DNA of 64,000 bases from Gorsachius magnificus (GCA_034008185.1 CM067081.1:68996054-69060053), one strand, 5' to 3'; numbered from the stretch's first letter, positions 37,601-50,880 are shown. Translations and numbers: made by a program. Notes: generated by a model not told the origin, from the letters alone.

Positions 37601-39900
37601 CAATCATGTCTTTTCCATACAGTTGGGAAATCTGGCAGCCGCATGTGTTGAGATTGGAGCTCCAATTCTCTTTTTGGGACACCGCTGGTTCCAAGTTGCT
37701 TCCTGTTGCAGAGTCAAAATGTCCCTGTTCAGTGTCTCTGAGATTAGGTCCTGGGAGGCAGCAGTTCTTACCTCTATGGTTATCCACAAATCCACTGACG
37801 GAGCTCCTAGGAAATAATTATAGTGCGTGGTTCTCTGCTTCCCATGCTTTCAGATTCTGAATTTCTTTTTCTCTCAAGTGGCACAGTATGGTTGGCCACC
37901 TTCACAGCATTAAACAAAGTAATTTGGTGGTGAAATCAGTCAGCAACAGAGGAGGAGAGATCTTATTTATTGATTGAACTTCCCAGAGATGTTACCCGAT
38001 GTTGCTGAAGTTTATAGGATCAGTTGTTTGTGCCAGCATATTGCAGTACATAGTCTTAGAAATTGTAAGTAGGTGCTATGTTATATTTAAAAATGAAAAA
38101 TTTATTTCTTCATGAGAATGGCATGCAACGCAGGCAAGCATTCATTCTGCTTTGCTCATTGGGAAGCACCGCAGACAGCAATATAGATGCGAGGTACCGC
38201 CTTACTTTCACTACAGATCCCCTTTGAATTTTCTGAGCATATTTTTCTAGCTCAATATCCTGTTGCCAGGTGTGTCTGAGGTCAGAGCTCAGCACCTCTG
38301 TTATTCAGCTAGCTGCCATGGTTTTTAGCTTGGCCTCCCCCCAGAAGTGGCTTGTAATAAAAGCAAGCTAAAAGGCAAAGAATACGGGCACTTGCATGTC
38401 CTTCCTCACTAAGATTTGATTCTCTTGGCTTAGGGTTGGGACTATATTAAAACAAAACTGCTATTTTCTTTGGCTGGCAGTGGGATATCTGGACAGGAGC
38501 AGGGTTGGGAACAGGCTAGTGAAGGGAGGGGAGAACGGACATCATGGTAGTGCGTCACTTGCATTGTGCTCCAGATAAAATATCTGAAAAGTCATCAGGC
38601 TTTTGCCATCTGTTCGACTTTTGGAATGCTTCCAGGAAAGGACAATGCCTATGAGGCAGTGTCCATATTAGCTGACAGATTCCACTCTCTCTTCAAGCAC
38701 AACCCACATACATTTCACTTGTGGTCACGGGTGCAGGCATATGTGGCCGAGTTTGCATGAGCGAAGCTATTGGGAAGCAGAAGGCTTACTCCTCCTGATA
38801 TGCAACTAATCCACCCAGCTATACATGGACTTCTAAGCAAGCAATTCTACATCTCTGTAATGAGTATGTTATTTATTAGAGTTGGCTAAGCCTGCCTGGT
38901 TTAAATCTGGATTTAATCTTATCTTAAGATATGCAGCGTTGCGATTTTGGTTCAGCAAAGTGTCAGCATAAACATATAAATATATATATAGATATTGCTA
39001 TGTCTGGAAGTACCCACTCTACAGCTGTGTTCCAAAGCTGTTCCCCCAGAAACACGCAACACCTGTATGTCAGTACAGCTCTCATTTTTCATTTTTAATA
39101 AATAGCAACTGAGAGCATACCAGGGTGACTGGCTACTGCTTATAGATTGCGTGAACTGCCAGCCTTATGAAGTCTGCTTAAACCAGCAATACTCAAAGGG
39201 AAAAATGAAGGAACATCACATTTCCAGATAATGTATTTTAAGACCTCATCTCATAATGCAAGGGTCAGATGAAATCAAAACACTGTTTACAGCAGGGCTC
39301 TTTCTTCTCAGCTCTGCAGTTATTAAAGTCATTTAGCCTGAATTAATTAAAAAAAAAAGAAAAAAAGAAAGCTGCTCTTGACTAGCTTAAGGAGTAACAT
39401 GTGGCATGTAATTTGGATTTCTGAGTGATTTAGACAAGTAAGCTGCATTACTCATCCGTCTCATTTAAGATATGTAGATTCCATAATCTTCCATCTGGAT
39501 TTTCAGCCAAACTTTGGGTTGCTTTTTGGTTGTTTGAAGACTGGAGAAGAAGTTTCATCTTAAAATTAACAAAGAAGGGTGAAAATTGTCCAACTGGAAA
39601 AAAATGAGCACATGACAGAAAGTGACCCTGAGCTAACAGCAATATATGGGAACATTTAATTTATTTTCAGTGACAGAATGATTCTTCTATTTTCTTTCCC
39701 ACAGCAAGCAACCCCTCTGTATATAGTGCAGGATCCATTTAGAACCAGAGTGGCATGTTGGTGTATGACACACAAGCTTTGTCCGCTCCCCTTGTTCCAG
39801 ATACAATATCACCATATGAACACATTGGTGATGATAGCATGAGAGATCAGAGTGGAAGACATCCACAGGCAAGCAAATCAGAACCTTCTACTCTCAGGGG
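31651..39900. other. Unique-looking DNA, no gene seen; minor simple repeats
   Basis: If the first-exon call is right, this would be intron. Small items: four GGTTT units at 31933-31952, A run near 33361 and T run near 33408, an A run near 35382-35400, a short TA run near 38985, and an A-rich stretch near 39350. Frames up to about 145 codons (37423-37860 plus) have no family resemblance. Confidence 0.55.
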
Positions 39901-39923
39901 AAAAAAAAAAAAAAAAAAAAAAA
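39901..39923 (+). repeat. Poly-A run of 23
   Basis: An uninterrupted A run after CTCAGGGG. No processed transcript copy is recognisable upstream. Confidence 0.85.
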
Positions 39924-40263
39924 GGAATTTTTAAGGGAATTTAAGAGAAAAAACATGCCGCCTTTATCTGTGATCCTGCAGTGCCAACACCATTCACTTG
40001 AACATGGAGTACAGATAATGTCCAGTTGCTTGCATAACTGTTTGTTCTAGTAGTTCAAATCTATGTGTTCCCCTTCATTAACTAGTGTATTGGGGCTATC
40101 CCCAGACACTCTCTATCCACGACTCAATGGAGGCCAATCTGTCCAAGCAACCAAGCCAACATTAGATCTGTATATCAGTACAGGTGAGAAAAAAAATTCC
40201 TGAGATAAGCCTGCAGCTAATACAATTTGATCAATTCTGAAATGAAATGCTGAACTGAAAAAT

Positions 40264-40297
40264 ATAAAATAAGATAAAATAAAATAAAATAAAATAA
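40264..40297. repeat. (TAAAA)n microsatellite
   Basis: About six to seven five-base AAAAT-type units, with one early unit altered (AAGAT). It explains the Phe/Tyr/Ile-rich minus-strand frames over it. Confidence 0.9.
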
Positions 40298-43200
40298 TGC
40301 TTTTCAGAATGATATTTACAAACTCCAGAGGCAAATCTAGCAAAGGCAGTTGAGCCATGTTCATGAAATTTATCAGATGGAAAGGACTGAAGTCTAGCTA
40401 ATTTGTTAGGCTTTGGAAAACAACTGCAAAAAAACCTTAGCCAAGAACATATATGGGAACAGATGCTCCAAAGACATAAAGAGAGGTGCATACAAGCACC
40501 ATTTTCCTCCCCCTGCCTCAAATGAAAGAACAGTAAATAAGACTGGCAGATTCTTCAGGCCCATTTTTCCCTTGGCAGATTTCTCCAGCAGCAGAAGCCC
40601 AGCCAGGTTCTCTGGAGAGTCCTGATAGACCTTGTAGGAAGCCTGGGAATACCCATTACTTGCAAATGGATCTTGGTGTGGGACTTTGTCTCTAGACAGG
40701 CTACTATGGAGAGTGCCTGGAAGCACACCATTAGTGGCTCCACGATGGGTACAGTTCAGTAGAGCTCCACAATTGCTTTATAATTCAAAGGATCGAGGGG
40801 ATAATCTTAGAGCATTACAAAGAAAAAAAAAAAAAAAAGAAACAAACCTAAAAAAATCAGTGCTATAGCCAAGCAATACGAGGTACTTCTGGCACCATTT
40901 GTTCATTTGGCAGACTGGCACACGGCAAGGTGAGATCAGCTTTGTGCAGCTGAACCATCAGCCTAATGTCTTGCCAAGTCCCTGGTACTCTTTTAAACAT
41001 ATCGGAGCCCCAAGAGGCTGATGAAGCCAGAATCTGGGAAGGCTGGGTGTGAGTGACAGCACATCCACACCAAGAGCCAGGGGCAGCCTCTCGCTGAGGG
41101 CTGGGTGGCTTCACAGTGGGAAAGGACTGGCCCAGCTAGGAGTGATGTTAACACAAGCTGCTGTGGGACAGACGACCTCAGTTCTGTGGCATGGCGAACC
41201 ATCCATTTCAGCCAGAAGAATGCTGAAGACAGCATCAAGCCACACCTCTTGTCTTGATGTGTGTTTTTCCATTTTTCTTATTGCCTTATGGAGGGTCTGA
41301 AGGGTAATGTGTTCCCTGTGGGTGGGTGGGGGGTCCAGATCCATATGCTGGCTCCCTTTTGCAGCAGCAGCAGCTGGCAGCTCCGTGGGGCCAAGACCAC
41401 CCTGTAGAGCAGAGCAGGTGGCGACTGTTCTCTCTGTCTCCCACCTCATCCCACGGGGCTTGTCAGTGTGGGTGAAACAAGGCATCGTTTTTCACAGGCT
41501 GGGTTTGCATCAAGCATGAAGCGAGAGCTACGGCATTAGCTTATGTGGCAGACGTGCCTCCAGAGCTGCAGCAAGCAAGATGTTACCAGTGAGATTACCA
41601 GAACTGCTAAGACACACATAAAGGTTGCATCCTAGGTCCTGGGGGTAAAAACGTGGAGGATGGAGGTGATTTGGCTTGTCACGCCTGCCCGGAGCAACCA
41701 GGCTGCAATTGAACCCAAGACATACGGTGCTTTAGGCCAGGCAATGAGGGGTAACTCCGAATTAAAGGAAATGGATTTTTTGTAGAAAGCATCAAAATCA
41801 GAAGCAGTACAACCAGATTAGAGCTATTACCATTTAACAAAGAAAGAGCAACCAGACAGAAACTATTTTTCTCATGGTGGACCAGAAGCAAGAAGAGGGA
41901 CTTCACACACAGCAGAATTTCTCAAGTCAAGTGGTTCAGAAATTGGCAGCCTCGCACGAGCAGCAGACACCAACACTTCAGAATGAATTTGAAGCTGTTA
42001 CTCCACAGATCCAGAACAAAAAAATAAATATAAGAAGGTGTTACCAGTGTGAGCCCTGGGGAATTTGTGTTTGACTTGGCACCAAAAACATGCTGTGAGA
42101 TTCTTGACCTGACAGCATCAGCTGCAATCTTTTATTGAGAAGATTTATGCAGCTCTGAAAGTGAGGATTTGGCAATTAACAGGAACAAGTTTGTCAACTG
42201 AGCTGCCTTGTTTAGACATTGTAGGAAATTATGTACACATCATGTGAAAAAACATGTATCCTGTGAGTGGCAAGAGGGCATTCAGAAGATGTCACCATTA
42301 ATGTTGTTTTGTGAAATTTCCAGTCTCAGGGCTGATGTTTTCATTGCTGGGAAGGTACAAGCTTTGAATAATCACAGAAGAACGTGATGCAGCAAGCAGA
42401 AGTGTGAAGCAGCTGCATGTGGAAGAATTTAGACAACATTTCAGGCTTTTATTTATTACAGTTTATTCATGTTTTTTAGAGTAGGGTCACCCCTTTTAAA
42501 TAGGATGTAATCTGTTTGAAAACATTAGGCTACATGATGTCTTGCATATTTACAGGCGTAAATTTGCTTTAGCATATTTAAATAGGATAATTTGTCTGGT
42601 ATTAGATTTTTAGTGCAAAAGGACTACCATGGGTAAGGTTTTCAAGTATAAGAATCCAAACACAGATTTCTGAAAGGCATCTATCTCGGCTTCTACATAC
42701 ATAAAACTACTAAATAACTACTAAAACTAAATACGGCTTTCTGGGTTTACCCATAGGGTGCAATACTGAGTTGCTGAAAGTAACAGAGCTGCATTAGGAG
42801 GGTACGTTCACCTGGCTGGAGACCTCCTTAACAGCACCATGCTGCTTCCAGGGTACACAGAAGCCTGGATACCTTTACATAGCCCTGTGTTACGCCACAC
42901 AAATGCATCCAAGCAAGCCCAGCTTGAACACGTGACATCCAAGCCAGCGGCTAATGTTTGGTTTTTACCATGTGTGTTTGAGGACAGTCACATTTCTCCT
43001 CATCACTATAGTGGAAATTTAGGAAGCACAAGTGGTTTTTTCCTTCAAGGCTTGGCTCATATGACTACTTTTTGACAAGCTGTGGTACTGTTAATGCCAA
43101 TGAAAGTGCTTACATTACGAGTAAAAGCTAGTAGGAACAGCATGGATAATGGTTAACTGCATAAACAGTACCCTCTTTATTTAGTTATTTAGGCTATTTT

Positions 43201-44945
43201 TGAACAGCTACTGCTGTTTATTGTCATTATTGGGTTCAGAAACTGACTTGCTTTGTTCTATTTCCAAGGAACAGAGCAAATCAGTTCTGACATTTGAAGC
43301 AGTGTATTTATGGCAGTGCAGAGCATGTGCCTCTGGAGCATGGCTGCAATGAAAAACAGGGGAGCAGCAAGAGCCCCTGGATGCATTCGTCACCCAGGGG
43401 AACTGGAGAGGGGTGTGGTTTCCTCACTATTTCTTTTTTCCTCCATTTTTTGTAAAAACATTTTGAAATGGAATTCTAAAACATTTCGCTCCGCTTTCAG
43501 ATCTAAATGCAAGGAATTTCACATGGCGGTGTTAGTAGCTGAATATGTCATCCACATTGGATGGGTTTTGTCCTTGCCTCCTATCTCCCCAGGAAGGCAG
43601 GAAGTACCAGTTGTCACCGTTTCATTAATTGTTCCTTTTCTTCTAGTGGCAAAGGGGCAAATTTTAAGTGCCAACTGGCACAGTTTGCAAGGGTGTATAA
43701 TTTATGAGGCGTGTGTGAGAAACTGGAAAAATAGCTACAATCAATGTGAGCATAAGCAAAACATTCAGCTTGCAATCTCTGCCACACAGTGTGGCTGCCC
43801 ATGCTTAGTTATCACTCTGCACATATTTTTTACTTTCCTGAACTGTAATTCTCAAGGTTTGGTTGTTTGTTGTTTGGTTTTGTGTTTTTTTTTTTTTAAG
43901 ACTACATATTTTTTTAGGCTGGAAGGCTTCTCAAGGGAAAGAGGGACAGCCTGGAAAAAACAAGATTGAAAAGGTATAAAAATATCTTGCCAAAACCAGA
44001 TCAACACAGTTGAATATTGTGGAGGGTGGAGGGGCTGTGAAAGCAGAGGATTCTCACACGAGACAGCTCCTTACTGGACATGGGAATGGTCTTAAGAAAG
44101 ACAGGCAAGGCAGCCTTTCACAAACAGGAGGGGAGAGGCAAGGAAAGGAGAAACGTAGAAAAATCGGATACACAGAGCTACTGCTATTAGTTTTTAACTT
44201 TTCTAACCAAGCTACCTGCATTACTGGCAATATCATCAGAACAAAACCCAGGTGTCTGCAGATTTGAATAGATCTACATATGTTTAGGGATATCTGAACC
44301 ATTACATGAAACATTACATGAACATTACATGAAAGCATATCTGATCATAAACAAAGGGGGAAATGGAAATACAGAAATACTTCAGGGTTTAAATTAATTT
44401 CTTCGGCATATATATTCTCCTTCCTGTGTATTTTCCTTCCCAGCTATAGACTTTCACTCCAGTATCACATCACCCTGAAAAAATTTCACTTGACACACAA
44501 CCCCACAGCAACATCTCCTCCCCTAAGTTAACGTCCTCCCCTAAGTTCACTATACCTTCTCCCAGAGAAAATCAGGAAATCCAGCCCACTCCTAAAGTAA
44601 ACCAGCCTTGAGCTCCGTACATCTTGGCCAGATGCGAACACAGATAACGTTAGTTTCTTAGTGCTATATGTTTCCAATCACTTTTTTAAATAAGAAGCAT
44701 CTGGCTTAAACAGCATGAAGCCCTGGTGCCAGCATCGCTAGGAGGGGTTTGGCAGGGACTGTGCTCTCTGTTATGGGAGGTGCAACGGGCTGCAGAGAAG
44801 GATTTATGTTGTCATGTACAGAGCTCTGGCCTGACATACAGCGTGTTCATGTCATTCTCCATTACATGCCTCTATTTACGCAGAATTTTTTTCCAGGGGT
44901 AAGAACTGAGTGAAAGATGAGGCAGACTTCAGCTAGGCATCTCCA
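40298..44945. other. Unique-looking DNA, no gene seen; small tandem repeats
   Basis: No gene recognised. Small items: an A run at about 40821-40838, a T-rich run at about 43885-43898, three units of ACATTACATGA at about 44300-44333, and a two-copy 18-base repeat of CCTCCCCTAAGTT at 44517-44550. The 219-codon frame at 43310-43969 is discussed under rejected items. Confidence 0.55.
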
Positions 44946-44966
44946 GTGTGTGTGTGTGTGTGTGTG
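44946..44966. repeat. (GT)n microsatellite
   Basis: Ten uninterrupted GT units plus one base, followed by CACGTG. Confidence 0.9.
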
Positions 44967-45733
44967 CACGTGCTTGGAAGGTGATGCCTTAATCTATGCA
45001 GCCGCGTGTCTTCAGAGGTACCTTGACCTGTGGTGATCCCCTCACCAGGTAAACGCTGGCTGGTTGGGAGAAAAAGCTGGCAAAGGGGCCACAAGGCTCA
45101 AGGTAGGCCTCACTTGCAGCTAACAGAGCTGAAGCACTCTCACAGACAATGAAGATGATTTGATTTTGTCTCCACCACCTCTTGTGGAATAATTTAAAAA
45201 TCCATTTAGCTTGGCTTAATACATTTTTTTTTAATGTGTATCTGAATTTCACCCTTAAGTGAAAATAATGTTCAGGAGTCTTTCCCATTAAAACTATATT
45301 CATATCTCTAGAACATAAAATACACACTCAGAAGGGAGTCTGAAGATAGATTCGTTAGACTATCTGTCCTGCTGGAACTATTTATAATTGGGGTGGCAGA
45401 CTTAGGTTTCCAGATAGCAGTCCACGCATTATTCTGCTGTATCGTACAAGGGGTAGCAGGCAGGGTGATAGCACATAGAATTATTTATCAGGATGAATAT
45501 AATTAAGTCTTGAAGGGAAAAGTGCAAGAAAAGAAAAAAAAAATCCAGTAGAGCAATATAGACTAGGAATGTTATTTACTGAAAAGATATGAGAATATAT
45601 AAAAGAAAAAGCATGAAAGAAAAAAATTATTACCTTCCCCCAGTGCAAGTAATAGTTTTAGCAGATCTGCTGTCAGAAAATGTTTCCCAAACTAGTTTTA
45701 TTTAAAGAATCTCTGAAAGGGCAAATTGTCTAG

Positions 45734-45925
45734 TAATCAAGTCATTTTATGACTTAATTTACCTTGATTAGCATGGTACTTTTCAAAAAGTGCTAATCAG
45801 TTTTAGCTTCTAGTAAACTGGAAACACCACATAAATTGCTGTCACAGTCTTAAACTGCTAATCAATTTTGAAGATCTAAATCAATGTGCATTTTTACACT
45901 ACTACTTTTCAGTCATTGACCTTGA
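45734..45925. promoter_or_regulatory. Motif cluster: three TGCTAATCA sites, inverted repeats and a TCAAGGTCA site
   Basis: The exact 9-mer TGCTAATCA occurs at 45791-45799 and 45856-45864 on plus and at 45765-45773 on minus. TAATCAAG at 45734-45741 is mirrored by CTTGATTA at 45763-45770, and the AAGTCAT at 45739-45745 is mirrored by ATGACTT at 45749-45755. TCAAGGTCA, the classic ERR/NR5A half site, is present on minus at 45917-45925. The density of homeodomain-type TAATC sites suggests an enhancer; function and conservation are inferred, not shown. Confidence 0.35.
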
Positions 45926-47129
45926 AGTGTAAAGAGAAGGATTGCCATGTAAAACAATTAGAGAAAAAGATGCCACACTTTGGCATTGCAGTTTTTAATT
46001 AAAATACTGAGTAAATAAGAACTATGAAGGGCAAAAATGTTTTTAGTAAGTAAGGTCATCATAAGGTGACCTCTTTTTTTCACCCGAAGAAGAGCACTCT
46101 TACATGTTAGGACCACACATTCTTTAAGCATACAGTGCATGTTTATGCTGCATAATGCAAACTGCTGGGCATGTTATAGTAACAGGTTTTCTGAAAAGCT
46201 GCAACCAAAAAGATACTTATGTTATATGATCCTCATGTTTTGCAAGCATAAAAGTATCCCAAAGAATACCATGAAATAATTGATATACAGACACATAAGA
46301 GTTTTCTATATTATTATGCCTGTCTTTCATTTTCCATGTTGCCACAAATAAACCTATCACAGGTCTTTAGGCAGTGTAACTGTGCCTGGAAATTGTGAAC
46401 TTTCAGATGTTAAAGGCTTAGACATTTTTTAATAACCAAATCTAATCATCAGCCATCTGGAGCTTCTTCCACTTATATGTATATTGGAGGAATAGAGAGA
46501 CCTGCTCTCTTTTGTAAAGAAGAAAAATCTCAATCTTAAATCCATTGATATATCGTATTGCACTATACCGACATTTTTTTTTTCTCGTTGTGTTTCTGAA
46601 AGAGACCCATAAAACTTGGCAGCAGAAGCAGGCCATCACATATATCCACCTGACAAAAAAACCTCGTCTGGCTCTGGATATCATTCTTTAGAATGGAAGG
46701 AAACTAGCATAAGGTGGACCAACTTCTGGGAAAAAAGTGGCAAATGGCCCTGTGCAATATGGAACAGCAGTAGAGCAATGCTGGCTTCCCCCAGAAGACA
46801 CTGGTGCAGCTAGAGGACTATGTCTTCTGGCTTATGAAGCAGCAAGTAAAGTAGGGCAGCCAGAGGCCAGACAGTTGTGCCTCCAGGCTCCCCCAAAGGA
46901 CACCCAGTAAGGAATAGGGTATGTTAAAACTACTTGTAGTTATATAGATGTTTACGTTTGGAGGTAAATTTCCCTGTTCTTCCTATGCAGTCCTTGGAAA
47001 AGTTCAGAGTATCCTTTTTAGGATATATTGTCTTTTGCAGGAGAAATCTTCTCCGTTTGACTGCATGTAGAGCTAGGGAGTCAACTCAGGTAGGAGCTTG
47101 TAGTTATGTGATGTACAGACTTCTCCCCC
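45926..47129. other. Unique-looking DNA, no gene seen
   Basis: Nothing recognised. The 65-codon frame at 46616-46813 and the frame at 46958-47155 have no family resemblance. Confidence 0.5.
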
Positions 47130-47497
47130 GAGAGGTCCATGGTGAATGGAGTTAAATCCAGTTGGCACCGGTCACAAGCGGTGTCCCCCAGGGCTCAGTT
47201 CTAGGGCCAGTCTTGTTTAATATCTTTATCAACGACCTGGACAAGGGGATTGAGTGTGCCCTCAATAAGTTTGCAGGTGACACCAAATTGGGTGGTAGTG
47301 TTGATCTGCTGGAGGGGAGGAGGGCTCTGCAGAGGGACCTGGACAGGCTGGATCAATGGGCTGAGGCCAATTGTATGAGGTTCAACAAGGCCAAGTGCCA
47401 GGTCCTGCACTTTGGTCACAATAACCCCATGCAACGCTCCAGGCTTGGGGAAGAGTGGCTGGAAAGCTGCCTGGCGGAAAAAAACCTGGGGGCACTG
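47130..47497 (+). mobile_element. Internal CR1 fragment lacking both ends
   Basis: About 370 bases from the middle of CR1 ORF2, starting near a [13 protein letters not shown] segment and ending after CLAEKNLG. Both the 5' part and the 3' part with its octamer tail are missing. CR1 copies are normally truncated only at the 5' end, so a later deletion or rearrangement removed the 3' half. It belongs to neither young copy; the protein wording ([28 protein letters not shown]) matches an avian subfamily like that of the 26735 and 58998 copies. Confidence 0.92.
47162..47497 (+). pseudogene. CR1 reverse transcriptase core fragment with damaged catalytic box
   Basis: The frame reads [20 protein letters not shown] (residues 6-25), the conserved block before the catalytic site, then KFAGD (36-40) where CR1 has KFADD. 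The first catalytic Asp is changed to Gly by a single A-to-G change (GCAGGTGAC). A one-base deletion in the TTGGCACCGGTC segment near 47163-47170 breaks the frame with the upstream VVNG part, which is why the apparent Met start is artificial. After about 47497 the frame runs on into unrelated DNA to 47512. No activity is possible. Length here is about 112 codons of CR1 against more than 900 for a full ORF2. Confidence 0.9.
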
Positions 47498-49539
47498 CAG
47501 GAGGAGTCTTAGCTCAGGCAACCCCAGCTTTCCCTAATGCTTTCTGTCATGGAGCGGGAGCCTGTTCAGTGCTCCTACACCTCTCCAGAGAGCGGAGCAG
47601 AAGCTGCACTTCATACTTATTTAGCCAGCACTGCTCATGGTACCTGAAATAAGATAAACTGAGCTCAGAGAGAATGTAGGAACAGCATTATCCTAGTATT
47701 TTTACCTTAGTAATCCAAGAAATTCCTTTCAGTAGCCCCTATTACTCTTCCAGATGAGTTCCTCTCATGACGGCCCTAGCTAAGGATGCTAAGTAGAAGT
47801 GACAACCAGACCAGGCCTTGTGCACCTCTGCATGTCAGATACATCTCAAGGAGGAGGGGAACTGGGGAAGAGAAGCTGCTGCCTAACAGCATTTATCCTG
47901 CGCGGAGAGAACAGAACACATTTGAATGTTTTAGTACAAATACACCAGCTCCTGGCGGGATATTGAAACCGATCAGCAGACCCTGTGATCAGCATATCAG
48001 AGCTGACTGATGCATCAGTAGTGGCAGCCTGTTGTCAGGGATAAGTTTTTATTGTTTATGGTTGTCAATTCAGCTGGAGATTAAATATGAGACCTACTAA
48101 ATTTGCAGCATCATTATCATACTGTGGGCATAAGCTTTGGAATGCACCTTGGACAAAAAGTATTGTTACATAGGAGAAAATGGTTCCTATACACCTCCCG
48201 TATGGCCCATGTTGCTTCAGTTCTTACACCTTAATTTGCTTACCCTGTGGTAGAAACTTTACTTTCAGGGGAGTAACTGGAATACCATGTTATGAGGGAA
48301 TCCTATTCAAGAAAGCATGGAATTTCCTCATCTTGAGAGAAATGAAACCCTTTAAAGTCATTACAAGGTAAAAAAGAGAGTAGCTGGAAAAAATTCCCAT
48401 GCTCCCAATAGCAGACTGATCCTTTGCATTGCTGATTTAAATGGCATGCTTCTTTTCATATTGCATTAGTGTTCCAACTTCTGCCCCTCCTTGAGTTTAG
48501 CTTCTGGGATTTTGCAATTTATAGTCCAGTGTTCAGCTTTTCTGTTTCTAGTCTTGCGTTGCTTGCTTTGCCCAAGCCAGTAAAACTGGATGACCGTCTT
48601 GCCCTGACAAATATGCTCAGGGTCAGCAGGATAAAAAGTCTGACAGAGGAATTATAAAGAAAAAAAAATCCACAAAGAAATGGACGGAGTTTCTCCTCAG
48701 GCACAGCTAAGTCAGCTCTAGGCTCAGTCTTTGTTTATGGCACAGCTACCGCTGTTTGTGCTTTGGGGAGGGAAGTGAAGTAGGACCGGAGGAATTTGAA
48801 TATGCTGCACAGAGAACACGCTTGTTTGCCATGGCACCTGATAGACCCCCTCATCACACAAATGTCTGAGTGAAACAGATTGCTTTTTCTCTGAAATTTA
48901 GATTGGAAATGCTTGGCAGACAAAATAAAATAATGAACGCTTTCTAAAAATAGTCAACCTTTTTTTTTTTTTCTGCGACAAACAAAGACTTATGTGGACC
49001 CAAATTAATAACAATATGTTTCGCATTTCCTGGGCTGACTGCTCTGTGTATCTCATCAGCAGATATCTTTATTCATAGGGCACAAAAAATAAAAGTGCAA
49101 GAGTAGCATTTCTCAGAGGATGAAAGAAAGAGGATGGTGTTTCCAGAAAATAAGGTTGTGCTTTGTACAAGAAAGTGGGAGAGCTGGGGGACAGGAAGAG
49201 GGATGCTGCGTACCAACTCTCTCCTGCCTAAAATGAGGTGTGAACATTTATGTCTGGTTTAAGGCAAAGACTGGTGACATATGAGCCTCTCATGAGCTGG
49301 AGAAGAAAGATGCTTTGTGGAATAGGTGGTAAACCAGGACTCAAAAAAACCCACCCTTGCCCAACCCTTGACAGGTTTCCTGTGTGATACTGAGCATGTC
49401 ACTTCAGGAAAGACTCATCCCAGCTGCCTTCAGCCACGTAAGAGTTCGTCATCTCCTTTAAACTACTTAAAAGGGAGAGAGACGGGCATACCCAATAAGC
49501 AATTAATTCCTCTGACCTGAGACACCTCCTAAAGTCGGG
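47498..49539. other. Unique-looking DNA, no gene seen
   Basis: Nothing recognised apart from a T run near 48959-48972 and an A run near 48659-48668. Confidence 0.5.
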
Positions 49540-50880
49540 ATGATCTGCCCAGCAGACAATCTGGCAGCTGCAGCCTGGCGCCTGGTTAACCTCCACCGCG
49601 GTCTGCCTGCACCGAGCAGGCAGCCAGCCAGCTCTCCATCCTCCCCAGGACCGGGCTGGCTGCTCAGCCTGGCAGACCCTCAGGATAGGCTCTTGTCTCT
49701 CACAGCACGCTCATATAGTGCTGGGTATAACAGGGCCCTGGATCTCCTGTGAGGCAGCTAAGCAGTTCTGCAGTAATAAGTGAAGAAGAGCAGCAGATAG
49801 TTGCTTCAGGCTTGGTAAGCTTCGAGTCTTATAGCAGAAGCTGTCTTAATTCAGAGAACTACAGAGTGCGAACAGCCATCCTAACAGAGCATCCTCCATT
49901 GTTTTGTGTCTCAACTTCTGTAGTTGGGAAATCCAGTGGCAATAAACCCAGGAAAACTGGCCCCACTAAGTGAAATCTGCACTGGCCTCTGTCTTCTTTT
50001 ACCTTTCGTGGTTGGAAGCCCAGTGTCATGTATCTGACAAGGTAAAGTTTTCCAGACTTTCCTTATGTTGGTTTCTCCATTGATCCTGACGGCATCCACA
50101 AAAGCACACCAGGAGTACAGCATGCCTGGGTACATCCAGAGGGCTTTCGTGGCCCACTCAATAACACTGAAAAGTCCTATGGGAGTAGTTTAATTAAACA
50201 GAAATTTGTCTTTCCATTTAACTATTCTCATGCTCCAGCCCTCCACCTTCTCCCCCCTTCCCATACGGTCGAGCCCCATGGGTATTTAAGCCAGGAAAAG
50301 GCTGGTTTGAGACAAGGGCTGTGGTTCCCAGGCGCACGCCTGACCTACGGCACCCCATCTGAGGGAGGGTGGCCAGTGGAGGCTGCCACGGAGCAGCTGT
50401 GCGCTGGTACCTGTAGCCATGCTCACATTCCCAGCCTGCTGCAAAAGCACAGGAAAACCTGTTCGCAGTGATCACGGGGATGGTGGCTTCAGCAGAGGCA
50501 TGCTGCTCTGCATCTGGGGTGGGAGAGGGATGCTGGCGTGGCAGTGGGTGCTGAAGCCTCAGCTGGCGAGAGAAGTGGAAAGCTTCTGCTCATGAGAGCA
50601 GCCCCAAGGACATCGGGTCGACGCTCAGAGCACAGCCCCAGCCTCTGCCCAGTCCTCCTGTGCACCCTTGGCCAGCGTTCACCTGCCCCATCTCCCCACC
50701 TGCACAAGAGAAGCATGACATTATTTTCTTTCTTCCTTCCCCACCTGCTCCCTCTGCCTGCCTCAGGGGCCTGTCCTCCTCCCCTTGGCACGCACAGCAC
50801 CCGGTGCAGCGCAGCATTGATGGGGCCACTGCCGAAATGGAGAGAGTTAAGGTTCACTGCAGCCCCGCTGCTTTAACCTG
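49540..50880. other. GC-rich block without a recognised gene
   Basis: Base composition is clearly richer in GC than the flanks, with scattered CpG (about 20 in 50220-50880). The many overlapping frames on both strands rich in Pro, Ser, Ala and Arg are the expected side effect of GC-rich sequence with few stops. No domain is recognisable and the block is too CpG-poor to call a CpG island. Confidence 0.4.

Noticed and set aside
43310..43969. 219-codon plus-strand frame, the longest outside CR1
   Set aside because: No domain or family resemblance, a Phe run caused by a poly-T tract, no splice or promoter context, and ordinary composition; a frame of this length can occur by chance in 64 kb read in six frames.
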